A model generated the notes under the pieces. The model did no database searches. It had not been told where the DNA came from and worked only from the letters and a program-made list of their open reading frames with translations. Below, one piece after another: positions 16,931 to 24,989 of a stretch of 64,000 nt of DNA. Each line of letters starts with the position of its first letter. Positions within the stretch are counted from its first letter, which is position 1. The stretch covers positions 114,808 to 178,807 of the forward strand of contig JADLFL010000023.1 in assembly GCA_020845575.1 (NCBI GenBank), read 5' to 3'. Source of the stretch: Acidobacteriota bacterium. Its GTDB lineage: Bacteria; Acidobacteriota; Vicinamibacteria; Vicinamibacterales; Vicinamibacteraceae. The position numbers and the translations under genes were made by a program.

Positions 16931-17554
16931 CTACTGCACGCGCTGGCGGCGGCGGACGGCGGCGCCCGATGCGAGGAGGCCGAGGCCGACGAGCAGCATC
17001 GAGCCAGGTTCAGGCACGGCCCTCTGGATCATCAACTGATCCTGCGCGGCCAGCTTGTTGTCGGCCCTGATCAACTGCACCACGTAGACCTGATCGCCGC
17101 CACCAAAGCCGTACGTCGCGGCATTGTTCACGCCCCACTGCGCGACAGCGTTGTTGACGCCATTGGCCTGGCTCTCGAGGAACCAGATCGCATACTGCAC
17201 GTCGGCCCCGGACCACCCGCTGGCGCCGTCGCGGTACCAGTGGTAGATGGCCTTTGTCGCGTCCGAGATGGCCACGTTTCTCGACGTCGTCCTGTCGGTG
17301 ATGGCCTTGACTTCGTACTGGTCCGAATAATTGATGTACTCGCTCACTTCGAGACAGAACGTCTTCCAGGTGTCGCCGGCACCCACTCCGCTCACGACCC
17401 GGAGGTCGAAGGGCCCCCCGCCATGCAGGGTGGTGTTGTCGCCTGGCTTGTCGAACTCGACGATACTGCCCACGCCCAGCACGTCGGCCGACGCCGGTGC
17501 CGCCACACAAAGACCCGCCACGATTGCGATTGCACGAAAAGTCTGCTTGATCAT
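16931..17554 (-). CDS. PEP-CTERM sorting-domain surface protein
   Basis: 207-residue exported protein. The N-terminal signal peptide (MIKQTFRAIAIVAGLCVAAPASA) and the C-terminal sorting signal VPEPGSMLLVGLGLLASGAAVRRR (PEP motif, hydrophobic helix, basic cluster) mark it as an exosortase substrate linked to extracellular polysaccharide. The middle (FCLEVSEYINYSDQYEV, YHWYRDG, DVQYAIWFLES) has no assigned function but resembles other short PEP-CTERM proteins. ATG at 17554 has GAGG six bases upstream. A near-consensus sigma-54 promoter lies about 60 bases upstream (17615-17630). No exosortase is encoded in the window. Confidence 0.88.
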   Translation of the reverse strand: MIKQTFRAIAIVAGLCVAAPASADVLGVGSIVEFDKPGDNTTLHGGGPFDLRVVSGVGAGDTWKTFCLEVSEYINYSDQYEVKAITDRTTSRNVAISDATKAIYHWYRDGASGWSGADVQYAIWFLESQANGVNNAVAQWGVNNAATYGFGGGDQVYVVQLIRADNKLAAQDQLMIQRAVPEPGSMLLVGLGLLASGAAVRRRQRVQ

Positions 17555-17614
17555 CCCGAACCTCGTCTGAGTCCAGCGGGAAGGGGAGCGTTTCCCACCG
17601 CCTGCCTCAATTAA

Positions 17615-17630
17615 AGCAAACGCGATGCCA
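17615..17630 (-). promoter_or_regulatory. Sigma-54 (-24/-12) promoter for the PEP-CTERM gene
   Basis: Minus-strand TGGCATCGCGTTTGCT: TGGCA(C/T)-N5-TTGC(A/T) with the invariant GG and GC at exactly the required 12-bp distance. The predicted start near 17604 gives a leader of about 50 bases to the ATG at 17554. RpoN control of PEP-CTERM genes is known from other exosortase systems (PrsK/PrsR). Confidence 0.75.
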
Positions 17631-17712
17631 GCCCAACTCATGGGCGATCGCGCGTACAGCGCGCCGATCGGCGCGGAATATTCCCCTCACGAGCAGACTC
17701 TTGTCCTGTCGA

Positions 17713-19299
17713 TCAGTGCCTGAAATGTCTGCGTCCCGTGAAGACCATGGCCAGGCCGTGCTCGTCGGCGGCGGCGATCACTTCCTGGTCGCGGACCGAC
17801 CCGCCCGGCTGCACGCTGGCCGTCGCGCCGGCGGCCGCCACGGCGTCAAGGCCATCCCTGAACGGGAAGAAGGCGTCTGATGCGACGACGGAGCCTGTGA
17901 GGTTACCCTCGCCCGCCTTCATCATCGCGACCTTGACAGCATCCACGCGGCTCATCTGCCCCGCACCGACACCGAGCGTCCTGTCGGCGGAAGCAAAGAG
18001 GATGGTGTTCGACTTCACGTGCGCGCACACGCGCCACGCGAAGCGCAGCGCCTGCCACTCCTGCGCCGTCGGCTGGCGCCGCGTCACCACCTTCAGGTCG
18101 GTGTCGGGACCCCACGGGTCGCGCGCTTCCGTCACGCGGTCTCGCTGCTGCACCAGGGTGGCCCCCAGGATCGAGCGCCATTCGAGGGTGTCGACCGCAG
18201 CCAACGCAGCGAAGTCGGCGGTCACGACGCGCAGGTTCGCCTTCTTGGCCAGGATGGCCAGCGCGTCGGCGTCGACGCCCGGCGCCACTACCGCCTCGAT
18301 GAATGTCGAGACGATGGCCTCTGCCGTCGCGGCGTCGAGCGTGCGATTGAGGCCGATGATGCCGCCGAACGCCGAGAGGGGGTCGGCGTCGCGCGCGCGG
18401 ACGTAAGCGTCCGCCGCATCGCGGCCCGTGGCCACGCCGCACGGATTGGTGTGCTTGATGACGCTCGCGGCAGGCTCGATGAACTCGAGCACGATGCGTG
18501 CGGCGGCGTCGAGATCGAGCAGATTCGTGAAGCTCAGTTCCTTGCCCTGATGGATCGTGACGCCGCCGAATCCCGCCGCGCCGTCGGCATACCACGCCGC
18601 GGGCTGGTGCGGGTTCTCGCCGTACCGCAGCGTGCGGATGCGCGTGTGCCGGCGGGTCACGTCCTCCGGGAACGTCCCGCGCGACGCGACGGGCACGCGC
18701 ACCCCGCCGTCCTCATCCATGTTCACGCAAGATAGCTCTGACGCGATCATCTGGTCGTACGCGCCCGTGTGCGCGAAGGCCTTGCGCGCGAGTTCGAAGC
18801 GCAGCGCCTGTGGCACGGTACCGGCCGCCAGCGCCTCCAGCACGCGCGGGTAGTCGGCCGGGTCCACCACCACGAGCACGTCGCGGAAGTTCTTGGCCGC
18901 CGCGCGCACCATCCCAGGTCCGCCGATGTCGATCTGCTCCACCAGCCCCGGTACCGTCGTCGACGCGTCAGCCGCCGCTTTCGCGAACGGGTACAGGTTG
19001 ACCACGACGATGTCGATGAGGGGGATGCCGTGCTCGGCGAGCGACGCGAGGTGATCCGCCTTGTCGCGGCGCGCGAGGATGCCGCCGTGCACGCGCGGGT
19101 GCAGCGTCTTGACGCGGCCGTCGAGCATCTCCGGGAATCCGGTGATGTCGGAGACCTGCGTCACGGCAAGGCCTTCCGCGTCGAGCGCCCTGGCGGTGCC
19201 CCCGGTGGAGAGCAGGTGATAGCCGAGGTCCGCGAGGCCGCGCGCGAATGACGTGAGGCCCGTCTTGTCGGACACACTGATCAGAGCATGGGATGACAT
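17713..19299 (-). CDS. purH: Bifunctional AICAR transformylase/IMP cyclohydrolase
   Basis: 528 residues; last two steps of de novo purine synthesis. The N-terminal MGS-like cyclohydrolase domain reads ALISVSDKTGLTSFARGLADLG in outline, with LDGRVKTLHPRVHGGILARR and VVVNLYPF. The C-terminal transformylase domain has the active-site IKHTNPCGVATG with the catalytic Lys-His pair, and SDAFFPFRDGLDAVAAAG and GGSVRDQEVI near the end. It stands alone with a short leader; the upstream side is shared with the csp promoter region. Confidence 0.96.
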   Translation of the reverse strand: MSSHALISVSDKTGLTSFARGLADLGYHLLSTGGTARALDAEGLAVTQVSDITGFPEMLDGRVKTLHPRVHGGILARRDKADHLASLAEHGIPLIDIVVVNLYPFAKAAADASTTVPGLVEQIDIGGPGMVRAAAKNFRDVLVVVDPADYPRVLEALAAGTVPQALRFELARKAFAHTGAYDQMIASELSCVNMDEDGGVRVPVASRGTFPEDVTRRHTRIRTLRYGENPHQPAAWYADGAAGFGGVTIHQGKELSFTNLLDLDAAARIVLEFIEPAASVIKHTNPCGVATGRDAADAYVRARDADPLSAFGGIIGLNRTLDAATAEAIVSTFIEAVVAPGVDADALAILAKKANLRVVTADFAALAAVDTLEWRSILGATLVQQRDRVTEARDPWGPDTDLKVVTRRQPTAQEWQALRFAWRVCAHVKSNTILFASADRTLGVGAGQMSRVDAVKVAMMKAGEGNLTGSVVASDAFFPFRDGLDAVAAAGATASVQPGGSVRDQEVIAAADEHGLAMVFTGRRHFRH

Positions 19300-19327
19300 G
19301 GCGTTCGAAAGCAGGTGATTACGTGGC

Positions 19328-19357
19328 TTGACACTGTTGAGCCGGCATCGCTATCCT
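19328..19357 (+). promoter_or_regulatory. Sigma-70 promoter for the cold-shock gene
   Basis: Perfect TTGACA (19328-19333), 18-bp spacer and TATCCT (19352-19357). The predicted start near 19364 would give a ~120-base untranslated leader before the csp ATG at 19486, as in cspA-type genes where the leader folds differently in the cold. Confidence 0.7.
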
Positions 19358-19485
19358 GTCGGCCGCCGGACAATCAGAGAGTGGTACATGCAGGGTTTCC
19401 GGGGTAACCGTGCGTCCGGATCCATGCCGGACGGACGCACCTTCTGCCGGTTCGCACCGGCGGCGACGCAAGGCAGGTCAGCACC

Positions 19486-19695
19486 ATGGAACGCATCACG
19501 GGCAAGGTCAAGTGGTTCAACAACGCCAAGGGGTACGGGTTCATCGAGCGCGAATCGGGCAATGACGTCTTCGTGCACTTCTCGGCCATCCAGGGCGCCG
19601 GGTTCCGGACGCTGGACGAGGGGCAACCTGTGGAGTTCGAGATCGTCGACGGTCCGAAAGGCCCACAGGCCGGCAACGTCACCAAAGCCGACTGA
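19486..19695 (+). CDS. Cold-shock domain protein (CspA family)
   Basis: 69-residue single OB-fold RNA chaperone. The RNP motifs are KGYGFIER and DVFVHFSAI, preceded by [11 protein letters not shown] with the conserved Trp/Phe. The AGGCAGG sequence before the ATG is a good ribosome site. Single gene with its own promoter (19328) and a long leader, followed by a GC-rich hairpin. Cold induction is plausible from the leader but not shown. Confidence 0.95.
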   Translation: MERITGKVKWFNNAKGYGFIERESGNDVFVHFSAIQGAGFRTLDEGQPVEFEIVDGPKGPQAGNVTKAD

Positions 19696-19709
19696 CCTCG
19701 GGTAGAGCC

Positions 19710-19735
19710 CGTGGGCGGGGACCTCGCCGCCCACG
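19710..19735. terminator. GC hairpin between csp and the convergent gene
   Basis: CGTGGGCGG / CCGCCCACG (19710-19718 with 19727-19735), 8-base loop, 15 bases after the csp stop. It lacks a U-run on either strand, so it may be a Rho-type or bidirectional 3'-end stabiliser. Confidence 0.5.
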
Positions 19736-19763
19736 ACATCGGTCGATACGCTCCAGACGCGCG

Positions 19764-20309
19764 TCATTCCCTGTCGCTGCCCGTTCCGACCTTCACCGCA
19801 CGCGCCGTCAGTCCCACCTTCCCGTCGTGTCGCGTCACCAGGAATCGCACCTCGTCGCCGGGATGCCGCTCCTGCAGCACCCGCATCTGGTCGCGCACCA
19901 GTCCCGCGAACCTGTGGAACGGCACCACGTCGAGACCTTCTTCTCTGCGCGCCTGCATGAGGGCTTCATACAGTTCGTGCAGTTTGTCGGTCTCCTGCAG
20001 GGGATCGTGGAACACCGCCGTGTGCAGCACCTGTCCGGACGACGGCGTCGCTGCCGGCGTCGATGGCTTCACGAACGGCGTGCTCCGGCCTTCCTCCTTC
20101 GCGCGCACGCTGCGATCCCAGAGATCGCAGAACGTCGAGTAGCGCGCCTGCAGCGTGGTGAACTGGAAGCGGGTGATCGCGCTCTCGAACGTCACGCGAT
20201 CGAATCGCTTGAAGGCGCGGTCCAGCGCCGCGCGACTCTCGACGGGCGGACGCGCGGTGCGGCCGGAGAAGTACATCGTGTACTCCGACTCCACCTTCTT
20301 CAGCTGCAC
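19764..20309 (-). CDS. MXAN_5187 C-terminal-domain-like protein
   Basis: About 181 residues, soluble. It resembles the MXAN_5187 C-terminal domain: a coiled start (LKKVESEYTMYFSGRTARPP) and FQFTTLQARYSTFCDLWDRSVRAKEEG, then a linker and a second helical block (DKLHELYEALMQARREEGL). Function unknown. The start is uncertain: GTG at 20309 has no ribosome site, whereas a CTG at 20354 is preceded by CGAGGAG at the right spacing. No ATG/GTG/TTG lies between the upstream gene's stop and 20309, so a CTG start or translational coupling is possible. Likely cotranscribed with the upstream gene. Confidence 0.7.
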   Translation of the reverse strand: MQLKKVESEYTMYFSGRTARPPVESRAALDRAFKRFDRVTFESAITRFQFTTLQARYSTFCDLWDRSVRAKEEGRSTPFVKPSTPAATPSSGQVLHTAVFHDPLQETDKLHELYEALMQARREEGLDVVPFHRFAGLVRDQMRVLQERHPGDEVRFLVTRHDGKVGLTARAVKVGTGSDRE

Positions 20310-20394
20310 CGACAGGGCGTGCAGTTCGCGTTCGGGAGCGGGCGACTTGGGCAGGGGGCTGACTCCTCGGGCGTGCTCGGTGGGTCGTCGGGAG

Positions 20395-20847
20395 TCAGCG
20401 CGGCAGCAGGAACCATGTGAGCGGCAACCACAGCTCCCGCGCGAACGGCACCGGCCTGTCGTCGACCAGCACCTCGCATCCGGGATAGCGACCGACGATC
20501 GTGAACAGATCGCGTAGGCGCACCACGTTCGACGGATGGAATCGCGCACGCACGCGATACGCCGCACCGGTGCCCACCTCGCGGAACTCCGCCGACGCAC
20601 GCGCGATCGTCATCGCGCGCTCGAAGTCGTCGCCGTCGAACCGCGGGAACACCAGCGTGAACGAGAACGGGACGTCGCCGGTGCCGAAGAGCGCCGTGCG
20701 CAGATCCGGATCGAGCGCCGCCAGTTCCTCGACCGTCGGCTGCTCGGCAAGATCCGCATACGGCCAGAAGTGCTCCCGTGGCTGGTAGTCCGGGAGCGCG
20801 CGGGTCGGTGCGTCCGGGGTGATGGACTTGGCGGGCGTATCGGTCAT
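20395..20847 (-). CDS. Hypothetical protein upstream of the MXAN_5187-like gene
   Basis: 150 residues, not recognised. No signal peptide or membrane helix. Recognisable features are an aromatic N-terminal part (DYQPREHFWPYADL), an acidic helix (TVEELAALDPDLRTALF) and a C-terminal part rich in Arg/Val (RYPGCEVLVDDRPVPFARELWLPLTWFLLPR in outline). Codon usage matches its neighbours. It is divergent from selA and precedes the MXAN_5187-like gene on the same strand, with only 40-85 bases between, so the two may work together. Confidence 0.65.
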   Translation of the reverse strand: MTDTPAKSITPDAPTRALPDYQPREHFWPYADLAEQPTVEELAALDPDLRTALFGTGDVPFSFTLVFPRFDGDDFERAMTIARASAEFREVGTGAAYRVRARFHPSNVVRLRDLFTIVGRYPGCEVLVDDRPVPFARELWLPLTWFLLPR

Positions 20848-20936
20848 GCGCGGAGGAGCGGGCAGGCCACGCAGGCGTCGTGCGGACGTCCGGGCCTGGC
20901 AAAAGGCGCCCCGAGGGGGAATGGTAGCATTCGCGC

Positions 20937-22346
20937 GTGTCGCGAGCGCGCGTGATCCCCGCGGTTGACCATCTGCTCGGCCTGCCGGCCGTGCAGCGCC
21001 TCGCCACCGAGTACGGCGACCGGCGCGTGCGCCAGGCAATCGACGCGGAAATCGCCCGCCTGCGGACGTCGCTGCTCGACGACACGGCCCCAGGCGTTGC
21101 CACGCGTGACCAGGCCACGGCCCTTCTGCTCGAACGTCTCGATGCGGCGCTCGTTGCGTCACGCGAGCCGTCGCTCAGGACCGCGATCAACGCCACGGGC
21201 GTGATCCTGCACACGAACCTCGGACGCGCCCCGCTCGCCGACGAGGCGCTTGCCGCGATGCGTCTCGTCGGCATGGGCTACAGCACGCTCGAGTTCGACG
21301 TCGCGACGGGACAGCGCGGTTCTCGGCACGCGCACCTCGACGCGGTGCTGCGCGAGGCGACTGGTGCGGACGCCGGGCTCATCACCAACAACACGGCAGC
21401 AGGCCTCACGGTGACGCTCGCGGCACTGGCCGCTGGACGCGAGGTGATCATCAGCCGGGGCGAACTCGTGGAGATCGGCGGAGGCTTCCGTGTCCCGGAG
21501 GTCCTCCGCGGGTCGGGCGCGCTGCTGCGCGAAGTCGGCACGACCAACCGGACGCGTACCGCCGACTACGCGGCCGCCATCTCTCATCGCACGGCCGCCA
21601 TCCTGCGCGTGCATCCGTCCAACTTCCGCGTAGACGGGTTCACGGAACGCCCGGAGGTCCGCGAACTCGCCGCGCTCGCGCAACGCTTCACGATTCCCCT
21701 GATCGAAGACGTGGGTTCGGGCTGGCTCGGGTTCGATCTGTTCGCGGCCGACGCGTTCCCCGCCGGCGCCAGGAGCGTGCTCGCGAGTGAACCCGCCGTC
21801 CGCGCCAGCATCGCAGCCGGCGTCGATCTGGTGGCGTTCAGTGGCGACAAGCTGCTCGGCGGACCGCAGGCCGGGATCATCGCCGGACGCTCGGCGCTCG
21901 TGGATCGGATCGGTCGTCACCCGCTGATGCGGGCCGTGCGTGCCGACAAGCTGACGTACGCCGCGCTCGACGCGACGCTTCGCGCGTTCACGAGCGGTCA
22001 CGCCGCGCGGGCGGTGCCCGTGATGCGCATGCTGGCCGCGAGTCCCGGCACGCTGGCCGCGCGCGCGACGGCGCTGGCCGCGCGGCTCACCGATGGCGGG
22101 GTGCGATGTGAGGTGGGTCCGGGCGTGTCGACGATCGGCGGCGGGTCGACGCCAGGCGCAACGCTTGCGACCACGTTGGTCCGCCTGTCGTCGTCGTCGC
22201 CAGGCAGGCTCCTCGCCCGCCTGCGCGAACAGCCCACACCTGTCATCGCGCGCATCCAGGACGACTACGTGTGCGTGGACCTGCGAACGGTGGCCGAGTC
22301 CGAGGAGTCGCTCCTGGTCGCGGCGCTGGTGAACGCGAGGGACTGA
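20937..22346 (+). CDS. selA: L-seryl-tRNA(Sec) selenium transferase
   Basis: 469-residue PLP enzyme that converts Ser-tRNA(Sec) to Sec-tRNA(Sec) using selenophosphate. Diagnostic blocks: INATGVILHTNLGRAPL, NNTAAGLTVTLAALAAGREVIISRGELVEIGGGFRVPE in outline, VGTTNRTRTADY, HPSNFRV and the PLP lysine in FSGDKLLGGPQAG. Full length. GTG start at 20937. It stands alone here: selB, selC and selD are not in the window, though in many genomes selB follows selA. Its presence implies that this genome makes selenoproteins. Confidence 0.95.
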   Translation: MSRARVIPAVDHLLGLPAVQRLATEYGDRRVRQAIDAEIARLRTSLLDDTAPGVATRDQATALLLERLDAALVASREPSLRTAINATGVILHTNLGRAPLADEALAAMRLVGMGYSTLEFDVATGQRGSRHAHLDAVLREATGADAGLITNNTAAGLTVTLAALAAGREVIISRGELVEIGGGFRVPEVLRGSGALLREVGTTNRTRTADYAAAISHRTAAILRVHPSNFRVDGFTERPEVRELAALAQRFTIPLIEDVGSGWLGFDLFAADAFPAGARSVLASEPAVRASIAAGVDLVAFSGDKLLGGPQAGIIAGRSALVDRIGRHPLMRAVRADKLTYAALDATLRAFTSGHAARAVPVMRMLAASPGTLAARATALAARLTDGGVRCEVGPGVSTIGGGSTPGATLATTLVRLSSSSPGRLLARLREQPTPVIARIQDDYVCVDLRTVAESEESLLVAALVNARD

Positions 22347-22433
22347 CGCCCTGCGGGCGGCCACCCTCTCCGTTGCTACGCAGTTACCGAGGGCAGGCAA
22401 GGGCCGCCCCTGCAACCGACTCGGAGAGACGTC

Positions 22434-22455
22434 GGGCCCCGGGCTTGCCCGGCCC
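22434..22455. terminator. GC-rich hairpin between selA and rmlB
   Basis: GGCC-CCGGGC-TT-GCCCGG-CC type inverted repeat in the convergent spacer. No U-run. A CTCGGAGAG motif lies just to its left (22424-22432). Possibly serves both transcripts. Confidence 0.35.
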
Positions 22456-22473
22456 GTCACCACCCCTGCGTGT

Positions 22474-23535
22474 TCACCCGCCGTACTGTGTGGTGATCCA
22501 GTCGCGGTAGCTGCCGCTGGTCACGTGCTGCACCCAGTCCTGGTGGTCGAGATACCACTGGACGGTCTGGCGCATGCCCGACTCGAAGGTGTGCGAGGGT
22601 TCCCACGCCAGCTCCGCGCGGATCTTCGTCGGGTCGATCGCATACCGATGGTCGTGACCGGGCCTGTCGCGCACGAACGTGATGAGGTCGGCGTACTGCC
22701 CGTCGGCCCGCGGCGCGAGCGCGTCGAGGATGCCGCACAGCGTGTGGACCACCGCGAGGTTGGGACGCTCGCTGTTGCCGCCGACGTTGTACGTCTCGCC
22801 CGGACGGCCGGCCTCGAGCACGCGTGCGATCGCCGCACAGTGGTCCTGCACGTGCAGCCAGTCGCGCACGTTGGAGCCATCGCCGTAGATCGGCAGCGGC
22901 TTGCCCGCGAGCGCGTTGTGGATGATGAGCGGGATCAGCTTCTCGGGAAACTGGTACGGCCCGTAGTTGTTCGAACAGTTCGTCGTGAGCGTGGGCAGGC
23001 CGTACGTGTGGTGGTACGCGCGCACCAGATGATCGGAGCCCGCCTTGGACGCCGAGTACGGGCTGTTGGGCGCGTACGGCGTCGCCTCGGAGAACGCCGG
23101 ATCGTCGGCGCCGAGCGATCCGTACACTTCGTCGGTCGACACGTGCAGGAACCGGAACGCGCCGCGCGCGTCGCCGTCGAGCGACGACCAGTACGCCTTG
23201 ACCTCGTCGATGAGGGCGAACGTCCCCACCAGGTTGGTCTCGACGAACGCCGCCGGCCCCGAGATCGACCTGTCGACGTGACTTTCGGCGGCGAAGTTGA
23301 TCACCGCGACGGGCGCATGCGTACGAAGGAGCTTACTTACCAGCTCGCGGTCGCCGATATCCCCGCGCACCAGCTCATGTCGATCGCTGCCCTGCAGACC
23401 CGCCAGGTTCTCGGGGTTGCCGGCATACGTCAGCTTGTCCAGGTTGACGATGCGCCCGGTGCCGTTCGCGATCCGGTGATGGACGAAATTTGCGCCGATG
23501 AAGCCGGCACCGCCCGTGACGAGGATGGTAGACAT
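22474..23535 (-). CDS. rfbB: dTDP-glucose 4,6-dehydratase
   Basis: 353-residue extended SDR enzyme (RmlB/RfbB) of dTDP-rhamnose synthesis. NAD-binding GGAGFIGANFV, ESHVDRSI, the active-site region HVSTDEVYG, catalytic YSASKAGSDHLV (Tyr/Lys) and NCSNNYGPYQFPEKLIPL are all present. ATG at 23535 is 17 bases downstream of the nuoN stop, so it is very likely the last gene of the nuo transcript. rmlA, rmlC and rmlD are not beside it. A longer frame running back through nuoN is a shadow. Confidence 0.95.
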   Translation of the reverse strand: MSTILVTGGAGFIGANFVHHRIANGTGRIVNLDKLTYAGNPENLAGLQGSDRHELVRGDIGDRELVSKLLRTHAPVAVINFAAESHVDRSISGPAAFVETNLVGTFALIDEVKAYWSSLDGDARGAFRFLHVSTDEVYGSLGADDPAFSEATPYAPNSPYSASKAGSDHLVRAYHHTYGLPTLTTNCSNNYGPYQFPEKLIPLIIHNALAGKPLPIYGDGSNVRDWLHVQDHCAAIARVLEAGRPGETYNVGGNSERPNLAVVHTLCGILDALAPRADGQYADLITFVRDRPGHDHRYAIDPTKIRAELAWEPSHTFESGMRQTVQWYLDHQDWVQHVTSGSYRDWITTQYGG

Positions 23536-23552
23536 CGGGAATGACGAATGTC

Positions 23553-24989
23553 CTAGAACAGGCCCTGTACGCTCTGGACGGCGAGGTCGATGATGGTGTT
23601 GGGGACGATGCCCATGTAGAAGATCGCGAGCGTGGCGAGGGCGAGGCCAGCCGCGGCGCCGCGCGGCACGACGGGTGCCGGGTCCACGGCCACGTCCTCG
23701 GACATGTACATCAGCACGACGATCCGCAGGTAGAAGTACACCGACACGACGCTCGTGAGGAAGCCGACGATCGCGAGCCCGAAGTAGCCCTCCTGCACGG
23801 CTGCGGCAAAGACGTACCACTTCGCCACGAAGCCCGCCGTCGGCGGCAGGCCACCGAGCGACAGCAGGAAGATGGTCATCACGGCCGCCATGCCGGGCCG
23901 CCGGTGCCAGAGGCCCGCGAAGTCGCGGACGTTGTCGTGCGGGTGATCCTCGGTCGACAGGAGCGCGATCACGCCGAACGCGGCGACGTTGGTGATGGCG
24001 TACGCCAGCAGGTAGAACAGCATGCCGGCCTTGCCCACCGAGTTGGCCGCGATGAGCCCAACGAGCAGGTAGCCGCCGTGCGCGATGCTCGAGTACGCGA
24101 GCATGCGCTTCACGTTGCCCTGCGCCACGCCCACCGTCGAGCCAAGCACCATGGTCGCCACGGCAATCGCCGAGAGGATGGGGGCCCATTCGGCGTGCAG
24201 CGGCTCGAACGACGAGAGGAACACGCGGATGAACGCCGCAAACGCCGCCGCCTTCACGCCCGTGGACATGAACCCGGTGACCAGCGTCGGCGCGCCTTCG
24301 TAGGCGTCTGGCGTCCACATGTGGAACGGCACCGCCGACACCTTGAACGCGAAGCCCACCAGCAGGAGGCCGACGGCGAGGATCGCCATCACGCCGGGGT
24401 CGTTCATCTGGCCGGCCAGCGTCGCCGCCACCTGTTCGAGACGCGTGCTGCCGACCACGCCGTACGTGAATGCCACGCCATACAGGAAGAATGCGCTCGA
24501 GAACGCGCCCATCACGAAGTACTTGAAGGCCGCTTCGGCGCCGGCCTCGCTGCTGCGCCTGATGCCCGTGAGCACGTACACCGCCAGCGACATGACTTCC
24601 AGCGCAAGGAAGATCACCAGCAGATCGGTGGCGCCGGCCATCAACATCATGCCGGCGATCCCGAACAGCATCAGGATGTGGTACTCACCCGCCGGCACAC
24701 GCTCGCGATCCACGACAGACGCCGAGAACAGGATCGTCAGGGCGCCGATGACGCAGAGCGTGACGTTGAAGAACAGCGCGAAGTTGTCGGCGCGCATCAC
24801 GCCGAAGCCGGTGAGGTCGCGTCCCCACAGGAGCACCGACGCGGTCGCCGCGCCCGCCAGGCCGATGAGCCCGAGACCGCCGAGGGGCACCCGCTCGTCG
24901 CGCGGCTGGAACGCCTCGGCCAGCATCGTCACGATCGCGGTGAGCGTGACGATGAGAATCGGCATGATTGCCTGCAGGTCGGTCATCAT
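23553..24989 (-). CDS. nuoN: NADH-quinone oxidoreductase subunit N
   Basis: 478-residue proton-pumping antiporter-like subunit of complex I with about 14 membrane helices. The conserved PFHMWTPDAYEGAPT and KRMLAYSSIAHGGYLLVGL blocks and the lysine of the channel helix are present. The start overlaps the nuoM stop in ATGATGA, so translation is coupled. Last nuo gene, followed by rfbB. Confidence 0.95.
   Translation of the reverse strand: MMTDLQAIMPILIVTLTAIVTMLAEAFQPRDERVPLGGLGLIGLAGAATASVLLWGRDLTGFGVMRADNFALFFNVTLCVIGALTILFSASVVDRERVPAGEYHILMLFGIAGMMLMAGATDLLVIFLALEVMSLAVYVLTGIRRSSEAGAEAAFKYFVMGAFSSAFFLYGVAFTYGVVGSTRLEQVAATLAGQMNDPGVMAILAVGLLLVGFAFKVSAVPFHMWTPDAYEGAPTLVTGFMSTGVKAAAFAAFIRVFLSSFEPLHAEWAPILSAIAVATMVLGSTVGVAQGNVKRMLAYSSIAHGGYLLVGLIAANSVGKAGMLFYLLAYAITNVAAFGVIALLSTEDHPHDNVRDFAGLWHRRPGMAAVMTIFLLSLGGLPPTAGFVAKWYVFAAAVQEGYFGLAIVGFLTSVVSVYFYLRIVVLMYMSEDVAVDPAPVVPRGAAAGLALATLAIFYMGIVPNTIIDLAVQSVQGLF

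Noticed and set aside
22474..24318. A 614-codon open frame spanning rmlB and into nuoN
   Set aside because: The C-terminal 353 codons are RmlB; the upstream part is an out-of-register frame over nuoN with Arg/Gly-rich composition and no homology. Real start is the ATG at 23535.
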